A stretch of DNA of 64,000 nucleotides. Origin: Microcebus murinus. Taxonomy: Eukaryota; Chordata; Mammalia; Primates; Cheirogaleidae. Below are positions 49,966 to 62,387 of the stretch, piece by piece; the stretch's first letter is position 1; the number at the start of each line of letters is the position of its first letter. The notes under the pieces are model-generated. The model was not told the origin of the DNA. It searched no databases and saw only the letters and a program-made list of their open reading frames with translations. The stretch is taken from contig NC_134119.1 in NCBI RefSeq assembly GCF_040939455.1, positions 3,943,001-4,007,000 on the forward strand, in the 5' to 3' direction. A program made the position numbers and the translations under genes.

Positions 49966-50036
49966 AAAGTTCTCCTTGGCCGCGTGGCCCTATAGCTAAG
50001 GGGTTAGAGCACTGGTCTTAAAAGTTCTCCTTGGCC
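49966..50036. repeat. Target-site duplication pair around the tRNA-Thr half
   Basis: Identical 16-mers AAAGTTCTCCTTGGCC lie at 49966-49981 and 50021-50036, with the 39-bp tRNA-derived insert between them. The perfect match suggests a fairly recent event. Confidence 0.92.
49982..50020 (+). pseudogene. Retroposed 5' half of tRNA-Thr (tailless), between 16-bp target-site duplications
   Basis: Bases 49986-50020 match the first 35 positions of tRNA-Thr(UGU) with about four differences: acceptor 5' strand, complete D arm (TAGCTAAGGGGTTAGAGC), and the 5' strand of the anticodon stem (CTGGT) followed by CTTA. It stops inside the anticodon loop. Four extra bases (GCGT) precede it. The insert is flanked by perfect copies of AAAGTTCTCCTTGGCC at 49966-49981 and 50021-50036. 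There is no A-tail. The direct repeats show target-primed integration, presumably by L1 machinery, of a tRNA half rather than decay of a whole tRNA gene. It lacks the T arm and B box and cannot make a tRNA. Confidence 0.88.
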
Positions 50037-50739
50037 TTCTGAAGGTTCACTGAAAAATCAACTCGTGAAAGGCAGACGAATTAGAGAAAAGGCACACACA
50101 TTTATTTACTGCATACACAGGAGCCTTCAGAATGAAGACTCAAAGATATAGGGGAAGTTGTCCGTTTTTAATGCTTAAGCTCAACAAAGTACGGACGGCC
50201 CTGTAGAAACGATTGGACAAAAGAGTATGTTCTGATGCTGATAGACTGAGTGGGGAAACCCAGCAAGGCCTGTCTGTCTAGATTCTTCTTGGCCTCTCTG
50301 AGCAGCATCCTTCCTCCTGGGTGTGGAGCAGAGCCCTCTCTGGAATGGGAATGGCGGTTTTACGACCTACAGTCAAACAAGGTGGGTCCGATGATTTCCT
50401 TACGGCCAGTTTTTACTCAGAAAAGCAAAGGGAAAGTTAGAGTAATATTTTTAGGTTTTATGGCTGGCTTTGGGGAAAAGGAGTTCTGGTTTCTATGGCT
50501 AGCCTTGGAGGAGCATGAGACTAATTTAAGAAAATTAACTCTTATTTCATCAAATAAGATTTGTGGTAAATATCTCCACAGTGTATTTTCCTTTTAATGT
50601 TGTTTTTGATGTTTCCTGTATTTGTGACTCTATCCTACTTAAGCAGTTGAATATGTATGAATAATTAGATACTTAGCATTTATCTCTTTAGATAATCTAG
50701 GACTGATTCAGATAATAGCCTGAGATGACAGAACTTTCT

Positions 50740-51345
50740 GTCTTTTCCAGATACTTATCTGACTGTCCCAGCACCGTTTATTTACTAATCTATCCTTTCC
50801 CCTTGGGTTCGAAACACCAACTTAAAGCAAATTCTAAAGTGTCATACACATTAAGGTTGGTTTTAACCCATTTCTTTCTCCTCATTTTTGCCCAGTATCA
50901 CACAGTTTTAGCTACTATAGGGGCATAATTTGTTGCAATATTTGGAAGATTAAATTCTCCACTTTGCCTTTTCAAAACTTTCTTGGCTATTCTTACCTTT
51001 TTATTTTTCCAAATGAGCATTAGAATCACTCTGGCAGGTTCCAAAGTGTCCTATTGGGATTTTGATTGGAATTTCATTAAACTAATTTAGGGAGAATTGA
51101 CAACATTGAAACACTCAATCTTCCTGCCCAGGAGCACAGTGTGTCTCCTTTCATCCAAATTTCCCGTTATGTTCTTCTGAAAAATGTTGTGATTCTCTTT
51201 ACTGAGAGTCATATATCTCTTTTTAAGGTTTCTTCATAGATATTTCATATTTTGAGTTATTTTGGATAGAATTTTTCCTTTATTGTTTATCGATGGTCAT
51301 TGCTGGCATGAAGGAAAGCTATTGATTTTTGTGCTTTTCAATTAG
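50740..51345 (-). mobile_element. Old L1 ORF2 fragment, antisense
   Basis: CTGACTGTCCCAGCACCGTT, TTCTTGGCTATTCTTACCTT, TTGATTGGAATTTCATTAAA and TTTCTTCATAGATATTTCAT are antisense L1 ORF2. Confidence 0.72.
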
Positions 51346-51349
51346 GCTT

Positions 51350-52820
51350 GAATAAAATTTTAAATTTTTATGTTAACTTTTCAAATCATAACCACTCAAC
51401 GTATGATTTTAATAGACATACAACCAATGCTATGTGTTGATTAATCTTGTTAAGAAGGTAAACACCTGAATGTGTTTTTGCTGAAGGCGCCAGTTGACTG
51501 ATGTAAATATCTAAAACTATTTGAGGGTCTCATCTTATTCAGAATTATATTCAGTGCCACTTGAAGAAATGAGAAACCGCTGAAATTATTCTCAAGTCAG
51601 GCTTTTTCCGCATTATTACTTGGAATGAACAGACAAGTCAGAAAAGGAAAAAGACTAGAGCTGTAGATTATGGTCTTACTTCACTGCATTCCAAAGATTC
51701 TCAACTTACAGGTTCTGCTGCCTCTGTTTCCCCAGCCACTAGGTGTCTGAAGTGTTTGGAAGGAAGGTCCATGTGAATTTAGGATTCTATTATGATGAAT
51801 CAGCCTGCAAGTACTCATAACCATTTCCATCCTTGTGTAAGGTAACTCACAATTCACAAGAGGGGATGTTTTCTGTTCAAGCTGTGCTTCACTTTGCAGT
51901 CCCAGCTCTTAAGAAAATGTCTTACTTTCCTCTCTTCCCAGTGGTTACATTACATGCATTTGTCAAATGTTTCTTTGATGAAAAATGGAAGTGGAGGGAG
52001 CAGGGTAGATTTCGGTACATTTTGAAATTAAACAAACTTCCAGCACACAAGTAAAGCAGTATGCAAGGGCTGGCTGCTTATTTTCTAATCAATCATTCGG
52101 GCACTTTTTCTAATAGGGCCACGCACTGATTTACTAAGGACATATGGCTCAGCAATTTTTTTTCTCGGCCTAAGGCCCAAGCAAACAGCTGTTCTCTCAA
52201 ATGGAGGCTCTTTGGGCTGTGAGCACATGCCTCTCTCCAGACCTGCTCTGAGCTGCCAGCTGGGGAGCAGCCCCTGCCTCTCTGTGCTCTGGTCTCCCTG
52301 GATGTGCCTTTAGGACCTATAAGCTGGTGGGGTCACTGCTCGGACTTGGGCACCTGGTGGTTCTCTCTCTGTGCACTCATGTTCTTTCTGGATTGGGGAC
52401 CTTCGTGTTATGCCTTGCAAGTTCCAAATCCTAGTAATTGTCCAAGTTTGTAAACTGAATACACTCTTGTTGGCCCCATTGATGGATAAGGCATGGTGTC
52501 AGCTGATGCCAGGGCGTGGCTTGCTTCCTCTTGGTTCCTTTACATACTCAGCACAGGCTTACTTCTCCAGAGATGGCAGCCTGCTGTTCTTTTTGTCCAA
52601 GTGCTGTTCTCACCAAAACTGAGGAAATCAAAACCCTGCATTCTTGCAGGCCCCCGGATCCCTCCGGTCCCAAGTTTGGTTTGCTTCATAGTCTAGAATG
52701 TTAGCAGTTTATTCTTCATAGAAAAAAACCCTTTTGGAAAATTTCCGACATCACATTGGAGCATCTCAATGTGAACAGGCCTTCCTTTCTTTCTGTAGGT
52801 GGAGAAGCACACGTAAAGCC
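51350..52820. other. No recognised features
   Basis: Single-copy-looking DNA. Three overlapping frames near 52371-52704 resemble nothing known. Confidence 0.4.
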
Positions 52821-52824
52821 AGAA

Positions 52825-53163
<339 letters not shown>

Positions 53164-53174
53164 AAAGCCAGAAA

Positions 53175-55378
53175 GGACACACTTCTGTTTTGTTTTGTTT
53201 TGTTTAGGAGGAGGGTACGAGATGGAAGCTGAGATCTCTGTCCTGTCCATTCCCCGCAAGACACTCAGGTGTGCAAAGGCTGCACCTTCGCATTGCCAGA
53301 GAGGTGGCCATCGATGTCCTGTTTCCATCTTGGATGCCAATGCTCCAGTTTAGTCTTTTGCTCTGAAATGACTGAATCAACTAGTTTGGACATATGGCAA
53401 CAGGACAGGCCATGGACTCCCAGGTGAGTAGAGAAGAGGCTGCCTGTCTTCCTGCAGGTACCTGCTGTCCAGTACTTATTGACTCCTGGGGCCTTGGAAA
53501 AGAACCGCCAAATATTCCTCTTGGGACCATATTCAAAAACCTTCTACCTACGGGCTACTTCTCCCTCTGCTCCACAGCCTCGTGCCATCCTTCTGGGCTG
53601 GGGGCCCAGAGTCTTGATGATGAAATGATGTATTTTCCTAAAAGGGCCGGGTCAGTCCTTACAAAATGATTCATAGCAAATTGACTTTCCTTCTACTCTT
53701 GTTTTTGATGCAATTTTTTAAAACATACATAAATGTCACACTTCTGCACAACAGGTCTCTCAGGAAGACTATGATAAAGCAAAATGCTGACTTTACCCAA
53801 AATTCTGCAAATAGAATTCAGCAAATATTTATTGCACATCCACTTTAGTTCGGAACATTGTAACGCACTCACCTTCTTAGGGCATGAATAGCAGTAACCC
53901 AGCAGGTCACACTTGGATTTTAAACAACCGTGCTCTGCTGTCTCCGGCCTTGCACTCTGAGCCCCGGAGACAAGGGAAGCACATCACCCAAGCTGTGTGT
54001 CATGGTGTCATCATTGCTCCCCGCACCATGATCTAGTGACAAGAGCATAAAGCTAGGAATTGCACAGGGAAGGAACCAACATTTCTCTGCCTCCATTTTC
54101 TAGTTATAAAACAGGAATAACAGCCCCCCACCACCACCACTTGCTTTCTTTACAAGATGTCACACTGGCGAATGAGAGAATACATGTGGCCAGCTCTGGG
54201 CTGCTTTGGAGAGAGACGAGATGTTTACTAATCCCAGAACACTGCCCAGGCACTCATTATTGAGTGGGTCTGGCCCCAGGAGCTTGAAAGAGGTGCCAGT
54301 TTGATCCTTTGAAACTGTAGGCAGCTGAACTGCGTTCAGGAAGGGGACTGTGGCTGTAATTATCGCCCCCCTCCGTGTGCACACTGTTGGCCACTGAAAT
54401 GTTGGATCCAAAAGGTCACCAAGATAAAGTCAAGCAGGAACAGGCCACACAAAAAGCAGCTTTCTGAATCCGTCCCAGGCCAGTATGCAGCCGCACATGT
54501 AGTTCTCTGTCTCAAGGCCCCTGCGGCTCAGGGTATGTGGAAGGAGGGCCCCCTACAAGGCCGAAGTCTGTATCTGGACTGCCCCACTTGCCTCCAGCAA
54601 AGACAGAAAGCTAATTTGCCTCCAGCAAAATGGAGGAAAGAGCCAAGCTCTGTCCCTTTCTGTAAACCTAATTATGCTTCTCACAAAGAGAATGAGTCTT
54701 GGTGCAGGGACTGTCACCTTCTCCCCCTGGTGACATGAAAGACATAAGGTGGACACACTGTGCTGGCCATGGTCACCAAACAGCAGGCCACTGTCAGGGT
54801 GACTTCAAAAAAAAAGGCCTTCGGGGGTTTGGCTGGTGGCCAGTGGACCTCTTTCCACCTTTCCATCTCCTAATGTCATAATGGGGCCCAAACAATATCA
54901 ATTAGACAAATGTGAAAGAAAGGATTGCAAGAACCGTTCATCTTGGGGCACACGTGCGATGATGACATTTTTATTAACGCAGAAAGGACTTCTGGCCAGG
55001 CTTTCTGCCACTCTGCGTAGGAGTGCCTGAGAGTCTTTTCGTGGTAAAAGCTTTTAGCATAGAAGAGAGTAAAGCTAATTTCAATATGGACCTGGTTATG
55101 AGAAAACTGCTAATGAGACAAATTGGCTTAGCTTTAAGTAATTACCCTTAATTTCTCAGAATGAGGAATTACTGGAATAGTCAGAGCCCTCTCAGGAAAA
55201 GAGATTCATTTCTTATGACAGCGATTTAGGAATAACTTGGTTAAATATTTGGGTAAACAGAAAACAGAGGGGAAAATATCATATATATAGGAAGTTGTAG
55301 ACAGTTACCTGAAATCTTCAGTTACTAATGGGAACAAAATTAAACTTGACTCTAGTTTTTTGTTAAATTAGAAGTAAT
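53175..55378. other. Repeat-poor DNA; possible CTCF-like site
   Basis: CTCCCCCTGGTGAC at 54721-54734 reads GTCACCAGGGGGAG on the minus strand, a fair CTCF-core match. No repeat or exon was recognised. Confidence 0.4.
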
Positions 55379-55741
55379 ATGTCCATCCCTTCAATTGAGT
55401 TGTGAAATTCAAACATAGTGCATAGTGCTATTTTCCAGTTTGGTGGGGGAAAACATGGCAAAAACTGGCACTTGATTCATTCTATGTAATAATTTCATAG
55501 AGTTATAATTTTAATCTCAGTTATGTACATGTGTATATACCTCATAAATATATATCATAATATATATTATATATAAATATATATCATATACCTCATATAA
55601 ATATATATCATAATATATATTATATATCACTACATCTATGCATATGTAAAATATGTGTGTGTATACACTTACTACCATCATTTTATATTTTATTCTTCAG
55701 GGTAACATCTCAGATCCCCTTTTTGCTTTTCATTATTACTA
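55379..55741 (+). repeat. Left arm of a large imperfect inverted repeat
   Basis: It is the reverse complement of 56207-56518. The outer ~140 bp match at about nine of ten positions by eye (e.g. CAATTGAGTTGTGAAATTCA in both). The middle is a TA-rich satellite-like tract (ATATATCATAATATATATTA) longer here than in the partner. The inner end matches through TTTTATATTTTATTCTTCAG and GCTTTTCATTATT. Confidence 0.87.
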
Positions 55742-56206
55742 GGGAGGACCCTCGGCAGCAGAGACAAGCGTGAATCCTAGCCTGAGGCTCAGCGGGGCTC
55801 TGAGCTCCTCCTGCTTTCTGGTCTCTCCTTCCTGGCCAGGTAAGTTCCCCAGATGGGAGAGACCAGACTTGAGCTGTGCCAGTCACTTCTCTCTGGCTCA
55901 TTCCACGACCACACGGACCCTGGCTCTCCACTCGCTAAGGGCCACCTGGGCCACAAAGTGAAAAGGTAAGAGTGCCAACGGCTTTGCCAGCGGGGCTTCC
56001 TCAAAACAGCTCAAACTTCCCCTTCCTCCTCACACTTCTGCCCTTGCTGTTTCCTACCCTAAGCACTTATTGCAATTTTCTTCTACCTGATCTTTCTACA
56101 TAATCCTAGCTGTGGAGTTTAATAAAGCCCCCATTTTTGGTGTGTAATTGCTACCCAATCAGCCCACTTAAAGTGAATCCACGTAAAACCAACACCAAAA
56201 TTTCAT

Positions 56207-56518
56207 AGTAAATAATGAAAAGCAAAGAGTGTAGCTGAGATATTACCCTGAAAAATAAAATATAAAATGATAACAGTAAGTTTATATATACACATATATT
56301 ACATATGCATAGATGTAGTGATGTATATACATATATCATGACATATATGTATATGAGATTATACATATGCACATGGCTCAGATTAAAATTGTAACTCGAT
56401 GAAATTATTACATAGAATGACTCAAGTGCCAGCTTTTGCCATGGTTTTCCCCTTCAAACTGGAAAATAGCACTAAACAATATGTTTGAATTTCACAACTC
56501 AATTGAAGCGATGGACAT
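56207..56518 (-). repeat. Right arm of a large imperfect inverted repeat
   Basis: Partner of 55379-55741 in opposite orientation, separated by a 465-bp spacer (55742-56206) that is not repeated. The arm is shorter because its TA tract (TACACATATATTACATATGC) has fewer units. I do not recognise the arm as a known transposon family. Confidence 0.87.
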
Positions 56519-56662
56519 CTTTGCAGAATTATTCAGGGACTTGACTAGTTTTCCCAAGGGTTTCTCTCAGATTTTAGCTATTTAAATCTTGCCTTTTGAC
56601 ATGCTTTTTCTCTGTGAACCATCCCTTGTCAATTTTCACAACTCAAGCATTAACTGTCTTAG

Positions 56663-57178
<516 letters not shown>

Positions 57179-57439
57179 AAGAGGAATTCTTGAACATCAT
57201 TCTCATCAGCTTCATGAAATGCTCCATCTTTTCCAAGAGTTTTGGTTTCATTTTCCTACCATTTCCATTTGTGGTACATTTTTAGCCTTGGACAACCAGT
57301 GAGAGACTAACCAGCAAACGTATAGGCTCAAGAGATGAGGTTCTATGCTGCTGTTTTCAAATTTACAGCAAGGACTCAAAAAACGAAGAGTTAGATAATG
57401 AAGACCCCCATTCCTCTAACACAGAAGCTATCATTTTGT

Positions 57440-57830
57440 ACTTTAAATTGCAGCATGGCCAGGCACACACAGTACTTATACTATGATGTGTCAAAATGAG
57501 GGCTATAAAAAGGCCACCAGGAGCACAGAAGCAGAAGGCAGGCACTGTATTGAGCGAGAGAAGAGGCATATCAGTGAGGCACTCAGGGAGTGGAGTATTT
57601 GCACAGGATCTCAAGACGTGAGTAAGGCTCTTAAGGACCAATATGAGGAAAGTGCATCTGGGCCAAGAGAACACCATGTACAAAGTTCAAGGGTGTGGAA
57701 GCGTGTTAGCCTGTGGAGGGACAGCAAGTGACTGATGTAGCTATAGGGTTCACCTGAGGTGGGGGGTGGAAGGACAAAAGATGGAAGCCAGACAGATAGG
57801 CTGGGACAGATTATAGGAGCCTGTTGGTTG
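57440..57830 (+). repeat. Ancient interspersed repeat, same type as 11450
   Basis: AAGTGCATCTGGGCCAAGAG, GTACAAAGTTCAAGGGTGTG and CAGACAGATAGGCTGGGACA follow the later part of the old repeat. Name uncertain. Confidence 0.4.
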
Positions 57831-57837
57831 TAAACCA

Positions 57838-57985
57838 GGGTTTCTACTCTGTGACATGTGGGTCCAGATCCTTCTTTGTTGTGGGAGACTGTCACTGTCC
57901 TGGGCATTGTAGGACATTCAGCGGTATCCTTAGCCTCTACCCATTAGATGCCAGTAGTACCAGTGTAAACTCCCTGGGCATAGGG
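57838..57985 (+). mobile_element. hAT-type MER element (MER20-like)
   Basis: CAGGGTTTCTACTCTGTGAC, CTTTGTTGTGGGAGACTGTC, GCATTGTAGGACATTCAGCG and CTCTACCCATTAGATGCCAG follow a well-known short hAT repeat. I believe it is MER20 but the name is from memory. Confidence 0.65.
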
Positions 57986-57999
57986 ATGGCCCAGAACAG

Positions 58000-60385
58000 A
58001 TGATCAGTGAATAAATGAAGGGAGCACAGGCAAAACAACTGGAAAAGAGAAGGGACACATTCTCAGAGTCAAGAAGAAACACAGGAAGGATTAATGAGAA
58101 TACAAGTCATTTTGAAGAGGAGGATGGGGAAGTTGAAGGAGGTCTGTGAATTCAGAGAAAAAGTTCATTGCTGAGAGGTTCAGAGGAAAAGGTGATTTGG
58201 GGTTTGAAGAGAATGGGTAAGGGTCGAAAGAGCAGCTTGGAGGTTTGGAAATAGGCCTGTAAGTGGGACACGCCCACCCCCAGAGTCTAGTAAAAAGGTG
58301 TTAAGGGAGCCCACAATGCTTACTGCTTTAACAGTCATGTATTCAGCATTTATTGGGGAAAAAATACTGGTTTTCTATTGACAGTAGTTATTTAAAGTTT
58401 CATTTAACGTGTATTTGTAAAGAAGATGATTTTGACAAAAACACAGTTTCTCCTACTAAACTCTGACAACACAGATGTATTTCTGATACCAGGTAGGGCG
58501 TGGGGGAAGTTTCCTCACAAGCCAAGCAATTCTCCAGCAGACATTTCAATTCTGACACTATCTACCTGGAAATAGTATCAAAAGGGGCTCATTTTGAATA
58601 ACCAAAAGTATCCCCATCCCTCAGGAAATCCCAAGGGTTTTAGGAGCTCTGGGACAAGAACCAAGGACAAAGACCAACTGCATTTCTTATTAGACCACAC
58701 AGATATTAAAAAATCAAGTAATAATGGAACAGGTGGAATGGAGATAGTGCCACCAATGTGAAGACGATATATGAGGGAAGTTTGGAAATAAAAGGAACTG
58801 AGGCCCAGGGTGGGTCAGAGCACATGGCTCCACCTGCTGCTCCTGCCAAGCCTGTCTCTGGGACCCGCTAAGATGGGACCCATGAGCATGGGTGCTGCCA
58901 TCTGCCTCTTCACATACTAACTCCAGATCCCAGCCCCTCAGCCAAATCCTCCTGTGTGGTCCAGGAAGATGCCCTGATCACCATCTTCCATAAGAACTGC
59001 ACTTCACATTCCTGGGTCTCTTGACTATGAACACACAACTCTCCCTTTAAATGTCCTTTAGTTATTTCTTGACTTGTGTTTGGGCTCCCCAGCCAGTCAT
59101 GAAGTTCCTCTTAGGTAAGAATCACATTTGCATTCTTCCTCCCAGGTGCAGGGCTGAGCAGGATCCCAACAGTAGATCCCAACCCCAAGGGTGTGGGGAT
59201 GTGTCATCCCTAGGGCAAGAGCCATAAGAGTGAGTCACCTAATTTCATATCTTAATGACCAGCTAATGACTTCTGTTTCTGTGAGAGGCACTGTCAGTAG
59301 TACAATACTTAGGTATCTAAAAAAACATTAATTTGCTTCCTCTGTATGTCTCTAGTGAGTCTCACATAGGAGATAATATGTGTAAAGTGCTTGCTCTCTA
59401 AATCCAAGTAGGAGGTGTTATTATTTCCACCATGGAGAGATACACAGAAAAGGCACTTGGGTCCAGATCTCCATCTTCCCATTCCGCCATCCCCATCACT
59501 GCAGATGTAGTAAGGAAAATCAATAGACTAACACAGTGAGGCAGTGGGGATGGGAACAGGTGTCATTTAATCTTCATGACTTTAAAAAACAGGAATTTTG
59601 AACTAGGGGGCAGAATAATATTCTCAAAAATAAGTAGAAGAGTAATGCTGGATGGTGAACAGCCTCACAGAGCTCCAGGAATAGCAGGGACAGGCTGTTC
59701 TGTGCTGATGGTTCCTGAACCAATGTTTTTAACACCCAGCGACTTTAACTTCGCATCTTAATCAAGGCTGAGGCACTCTCAGCAGCCCTTAAAGCATTAC
59801 CTCCCCAAGAAATCACTCTAAGTACTGCAGGTTTGAAAAAAAACACAACCACCTAGGTACCACAAATTGCACTTAGCAACTACCCAACCATATTATTTCC
59901 ATCTTGTCTAATGTAATTTTTCTGGTTTTTTACATAAAATACTGGCTATTTTAAAAAATTATCCTCCTTCCTAAATTAACTAGGCTTTTATTTGTTTTTA
60001 ACAATCAAACAACCTAAAAGCAAGAATGAGGCAGTACTTCTAACTAGTTTCTGAGTAACTAGATGTAAAGATTTTCCTCCATAAGCATCACTCAAAATGG
60101 CAAAATATATTCAATAGTTCTGCCAGGAGGTACAAGGTTGTGGAGAGTGCAGGGGACCAGGATGGGAAGCCTTACCCTGAAACCTAAGTCAGGCAGGTTG
60201 TCCTCTGGACAAGACTCATCTCTGAAGGACACCGCATACCATCCCCTCCTGCCCTCACTTCTTAGTCATTCACTCATTTATGCAACAGATAGGTATGTGG
60301 GTTCAGAGGGATCCTTGAACAAGTATGGAAAGAAGAGCCTCGCCCTCAGAGGCTCTCAGTCCGGAGGAAGTTAAATGGATGAACC
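58000..60385. other. Mostly single-copy DNA
   Basis: Weak old-repeat similarity at 58060-58250 and a possible MIR scrap near 59370-59430. No exon was recognised. Confidence 0.4.
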
Positions 60386-60389
60386 AGAT

Positions 60390-60665
60390 GATTTCATTCA
60401 TTCCACAAATAACTATCAATTATTTCATTTGCCAGTAAGGAATCATTGAGCCGTTACTATATAGGAGACATTGAGAACCATCATTGAGCAGGACAGGCAA
60501 GATCCTTGCCTTCAATGGCTCAATTCCAGTGGAAGTGATAATGAATAAACAAACAAGATGATCTCAGAGTGACAAGTGCTAAGAAAGATGCAACAGGATG
60601 TTGTGACGGAGCAACCAAGGATGGAGGACCTGCTGAGGAAGGGTGGCATTTGAGTTGAGATCCGT
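60390..60665 (+). repeat. Ancient interspersed repeat next to the PRELID3B promoter
   Basis: ATTGAGCCGTTACTATATAG, AGATCCTTGCCTTCAATGGC and GGCATTTGAGTTGAGATCCG follow the same old repeat type as 11450. It abuts the CpG island. Confidence 0.5.
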
Positions 60666-61272
60666 CCTCTGAACTCAGGGCGGCCTCGCACCCAGGCCCC
60701 TAGCCATTAGCCACGCTATCCTGTCCGCCGTTGGCTTCTCCCAGGCCACGACTCATCCCCGGGGGTCACCAGCTCTTGGAGGGCGGGTGGCAGGAGCACA
60801 GAGCCCACTGCCCAGTTGCGTGGCTGCCTGTGGACCTGCCCCAGCCTGGGACGGGCCGGGGGCACGCGGAACTTTGTAAGGGGACAACAGGCAAGTCTGC
60901 TCCAGTGAACACCGCACGGCCTGGCCCGTGGTAGGGGGCTGACGGGGCCCGTCCACAGGCCTCGCAACTCCAGGACGAAGAGACTGGCCGGGCCGGGGTC
61001 CCGGGGTGCGCCCAGCCCCCACCTGCCCCGCCACCCAGGGGTCTGGGCGCCCGCGGGCCTGCGCCTGCGCAGCTCTGCGCCCGCGCCGGCCGCCTGGCGC
61101 TGCCCCTGCACTGCGCCGGCGCGGTGCGCCCGGCGCTAAGAGGCGGGGTCGCGCTGCGCCGCGCAAGGCTGGGGCAAAACCCGGGCCGGGATAGGGCGTG
61201 GGGCCGCGCGTCGGGACGTCCCTCGCGTAGGGCCCGACGGCGCCTGCGCGCAGCGCGGCCGGCCGGGGCGCC

Positions 61273-61296
61273 GGGGTGCTGGGTGTGGGGCGGGGG
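61273..61296 (+). promoter_or_regulatory. G-quadruplex motif just upstream of PRELID3B start codon
   Basis: Four G-runs (GGGG, GGG, GGGG, GGGGG) are separated by loops TGCT, TGT and C, satisfying the usual G3+N1-7 rule on the coding strand about 70 bp before the ATG. Depending on the start site it would lie in the core promoter or in the 5' UTR RNA. Confidence 0.6.
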
Positions 61297-61362
61297 CAGG
61301 TGTAGCCTCTTTGCCTCATTGTCCCTTAGCGCCGCCCGGGCACCGCGCGGGCCGCCCGCACC

Positions 61363-61394
61363 ATGAAGATCTGGACTTCGGAGCATGTCTTTGA
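61363..61394 (+). CDS. PRELID3B: PRELID3B (SLMO2) first coding exon, partial gene
   Basis: The 32 bases encode MKIWTSEHVF plus the first two bases (GA) of the next codon, then a consensus GTAAGT donor at 61395. This N-terminus matches PRELID3B as I remember it (MKIWTSEHVFDHPW); the paralog PRELID3A begins MKIWSSEHVFG, so Thr5 and the GA- start of an Asp codon point to 3B. PRELI/MSF1-family proteins are about 190 residues long and act in the mitochondrial intermembrane space, where family members carry phospholipids with TRIAP1; the exact cargo of 3B is less settled. The ATG has A at -3 and lies in a CpG island. The rest of the protein lies beyond the window: I found no exon 2 (expected to begin HPWE) before 64000. 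The intact donor and flanking promoter argue against a processed pseudogene. Confidence 0.93.
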
Positions 61395-62387
61395 GTAAGT
61401 TTGGGGTGCAGGGACAACTCCGGGCCGGGCGGGCGACTTGGGCCTGGCGTCGTGGCGAGGCGGGGGCGACCCTCAGCAAGCTTCGAGGCGTCGGGCCTAG
61501 TGGGGAGAGCGAAGCCTGAGGCCTCCAGGCCCCTGCGGGATGGCGGTGGGACTCAAGGTCACGACCCCGGGGCGCCCGAGCCGGGAAGGCGGCGCGGGAC
61601 CTCCAGGCCGCCGTCCGGCCGGGAGGGTGGCTAGAGCCAGGGCCACTTCCGGCGTGTCCCCCGGGTCGTGGGGGCGTCGCGGTGCACGTGGTCTTTGACA
61701 GCACTCGGGGCTGCTACAACCAGCCTTGCTAAACCCTGTGAGACGCGGACGCCAGAATGCCGAGAGAGGCCTGGGTTTTCTCTAGAACCTCGGTGTCCTG
61801 GCCGTCGTCGGGTGCAGTTCTTCCCTGTGAATGTGAATTTCGGGTGGACTCTGGCCACCAGGGTGCGAAACCTTTCCGACCACTCGCTGACCTGAGGAAC
61901 AGAGAGCCTTGGATTTGAAGTCCAAGGTCTAGCTCTGCCTGCAACCAAGCTTGTGACCCTGGGTTACCCGCTCTTGTCTGATACATGGAAGGTGCTGGTC
62001 TTGTCAGGGCCTGCCAGGGTGAGATGTCTTTGCGGCCACGGTCGCTGAATCTTTTTGGTTGGTGTGAATTTTCTAGTAACGAAAATAGGCCTTACCACGC
62101 GGATGTTGGGAATTCTCTTCCAGTTCTGTGATTCAGTATATAATACAAAAAAAAAAACCCACGAATATAAGCAGCTATATCCTTTGTTGTCTAACTAAGT
62201 AGTTATTAATCTGTCTTCTCACTGATCTGAAATGCCACCTTTGCCAAACACTGCTGTATGTATATTTGAATCGATTTCTAAGTTATCTCCAGTATTCCAC
62301 TGTCTGTGCTGTTTTTGCCACACTGTTTTAATTATCATAGCTTTGTGATAAATGATTTAGCCATTTGAGGTTTAAAGGGTGCTTCTG

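Larger units (their letters stand above)
60680..61720 (+). promoter_or_regulatory. PRELID3B: CpG-island promoter of PRELID3B
   Basis: The block is very GC-rich and dense in CpG, in sharp contrast to the AT-rich DNA around it. It contains two NRF1-type palindromes (GCGCCTGCGCAG at 61061-61072 and GCGCCTGCGCGC at 61240-61251) and GC boxes (GAGGCGGGG near 61140, GGGGCGGGGG near 61287). No TATA box is seen near the start codon. This is the usual layout of a TATA-less housekeeping promoter, and NRF1 sites fit a mitochondrial protein gene. The transcription start probably lies between about 61200 and 61350. Long open frames on either strand here are a by-product of high GC. Confidence 0.88.

Noticed and set aside
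60766..61704. A 312-residue frame on the minus strand over the PRELID3B promoter
   Set aside because: Composition is dominated by Ala/Arg/Pro/Gly as expected from a CpG island, it overlaps the real exon and promoter, and similar long frames occur in other phases.
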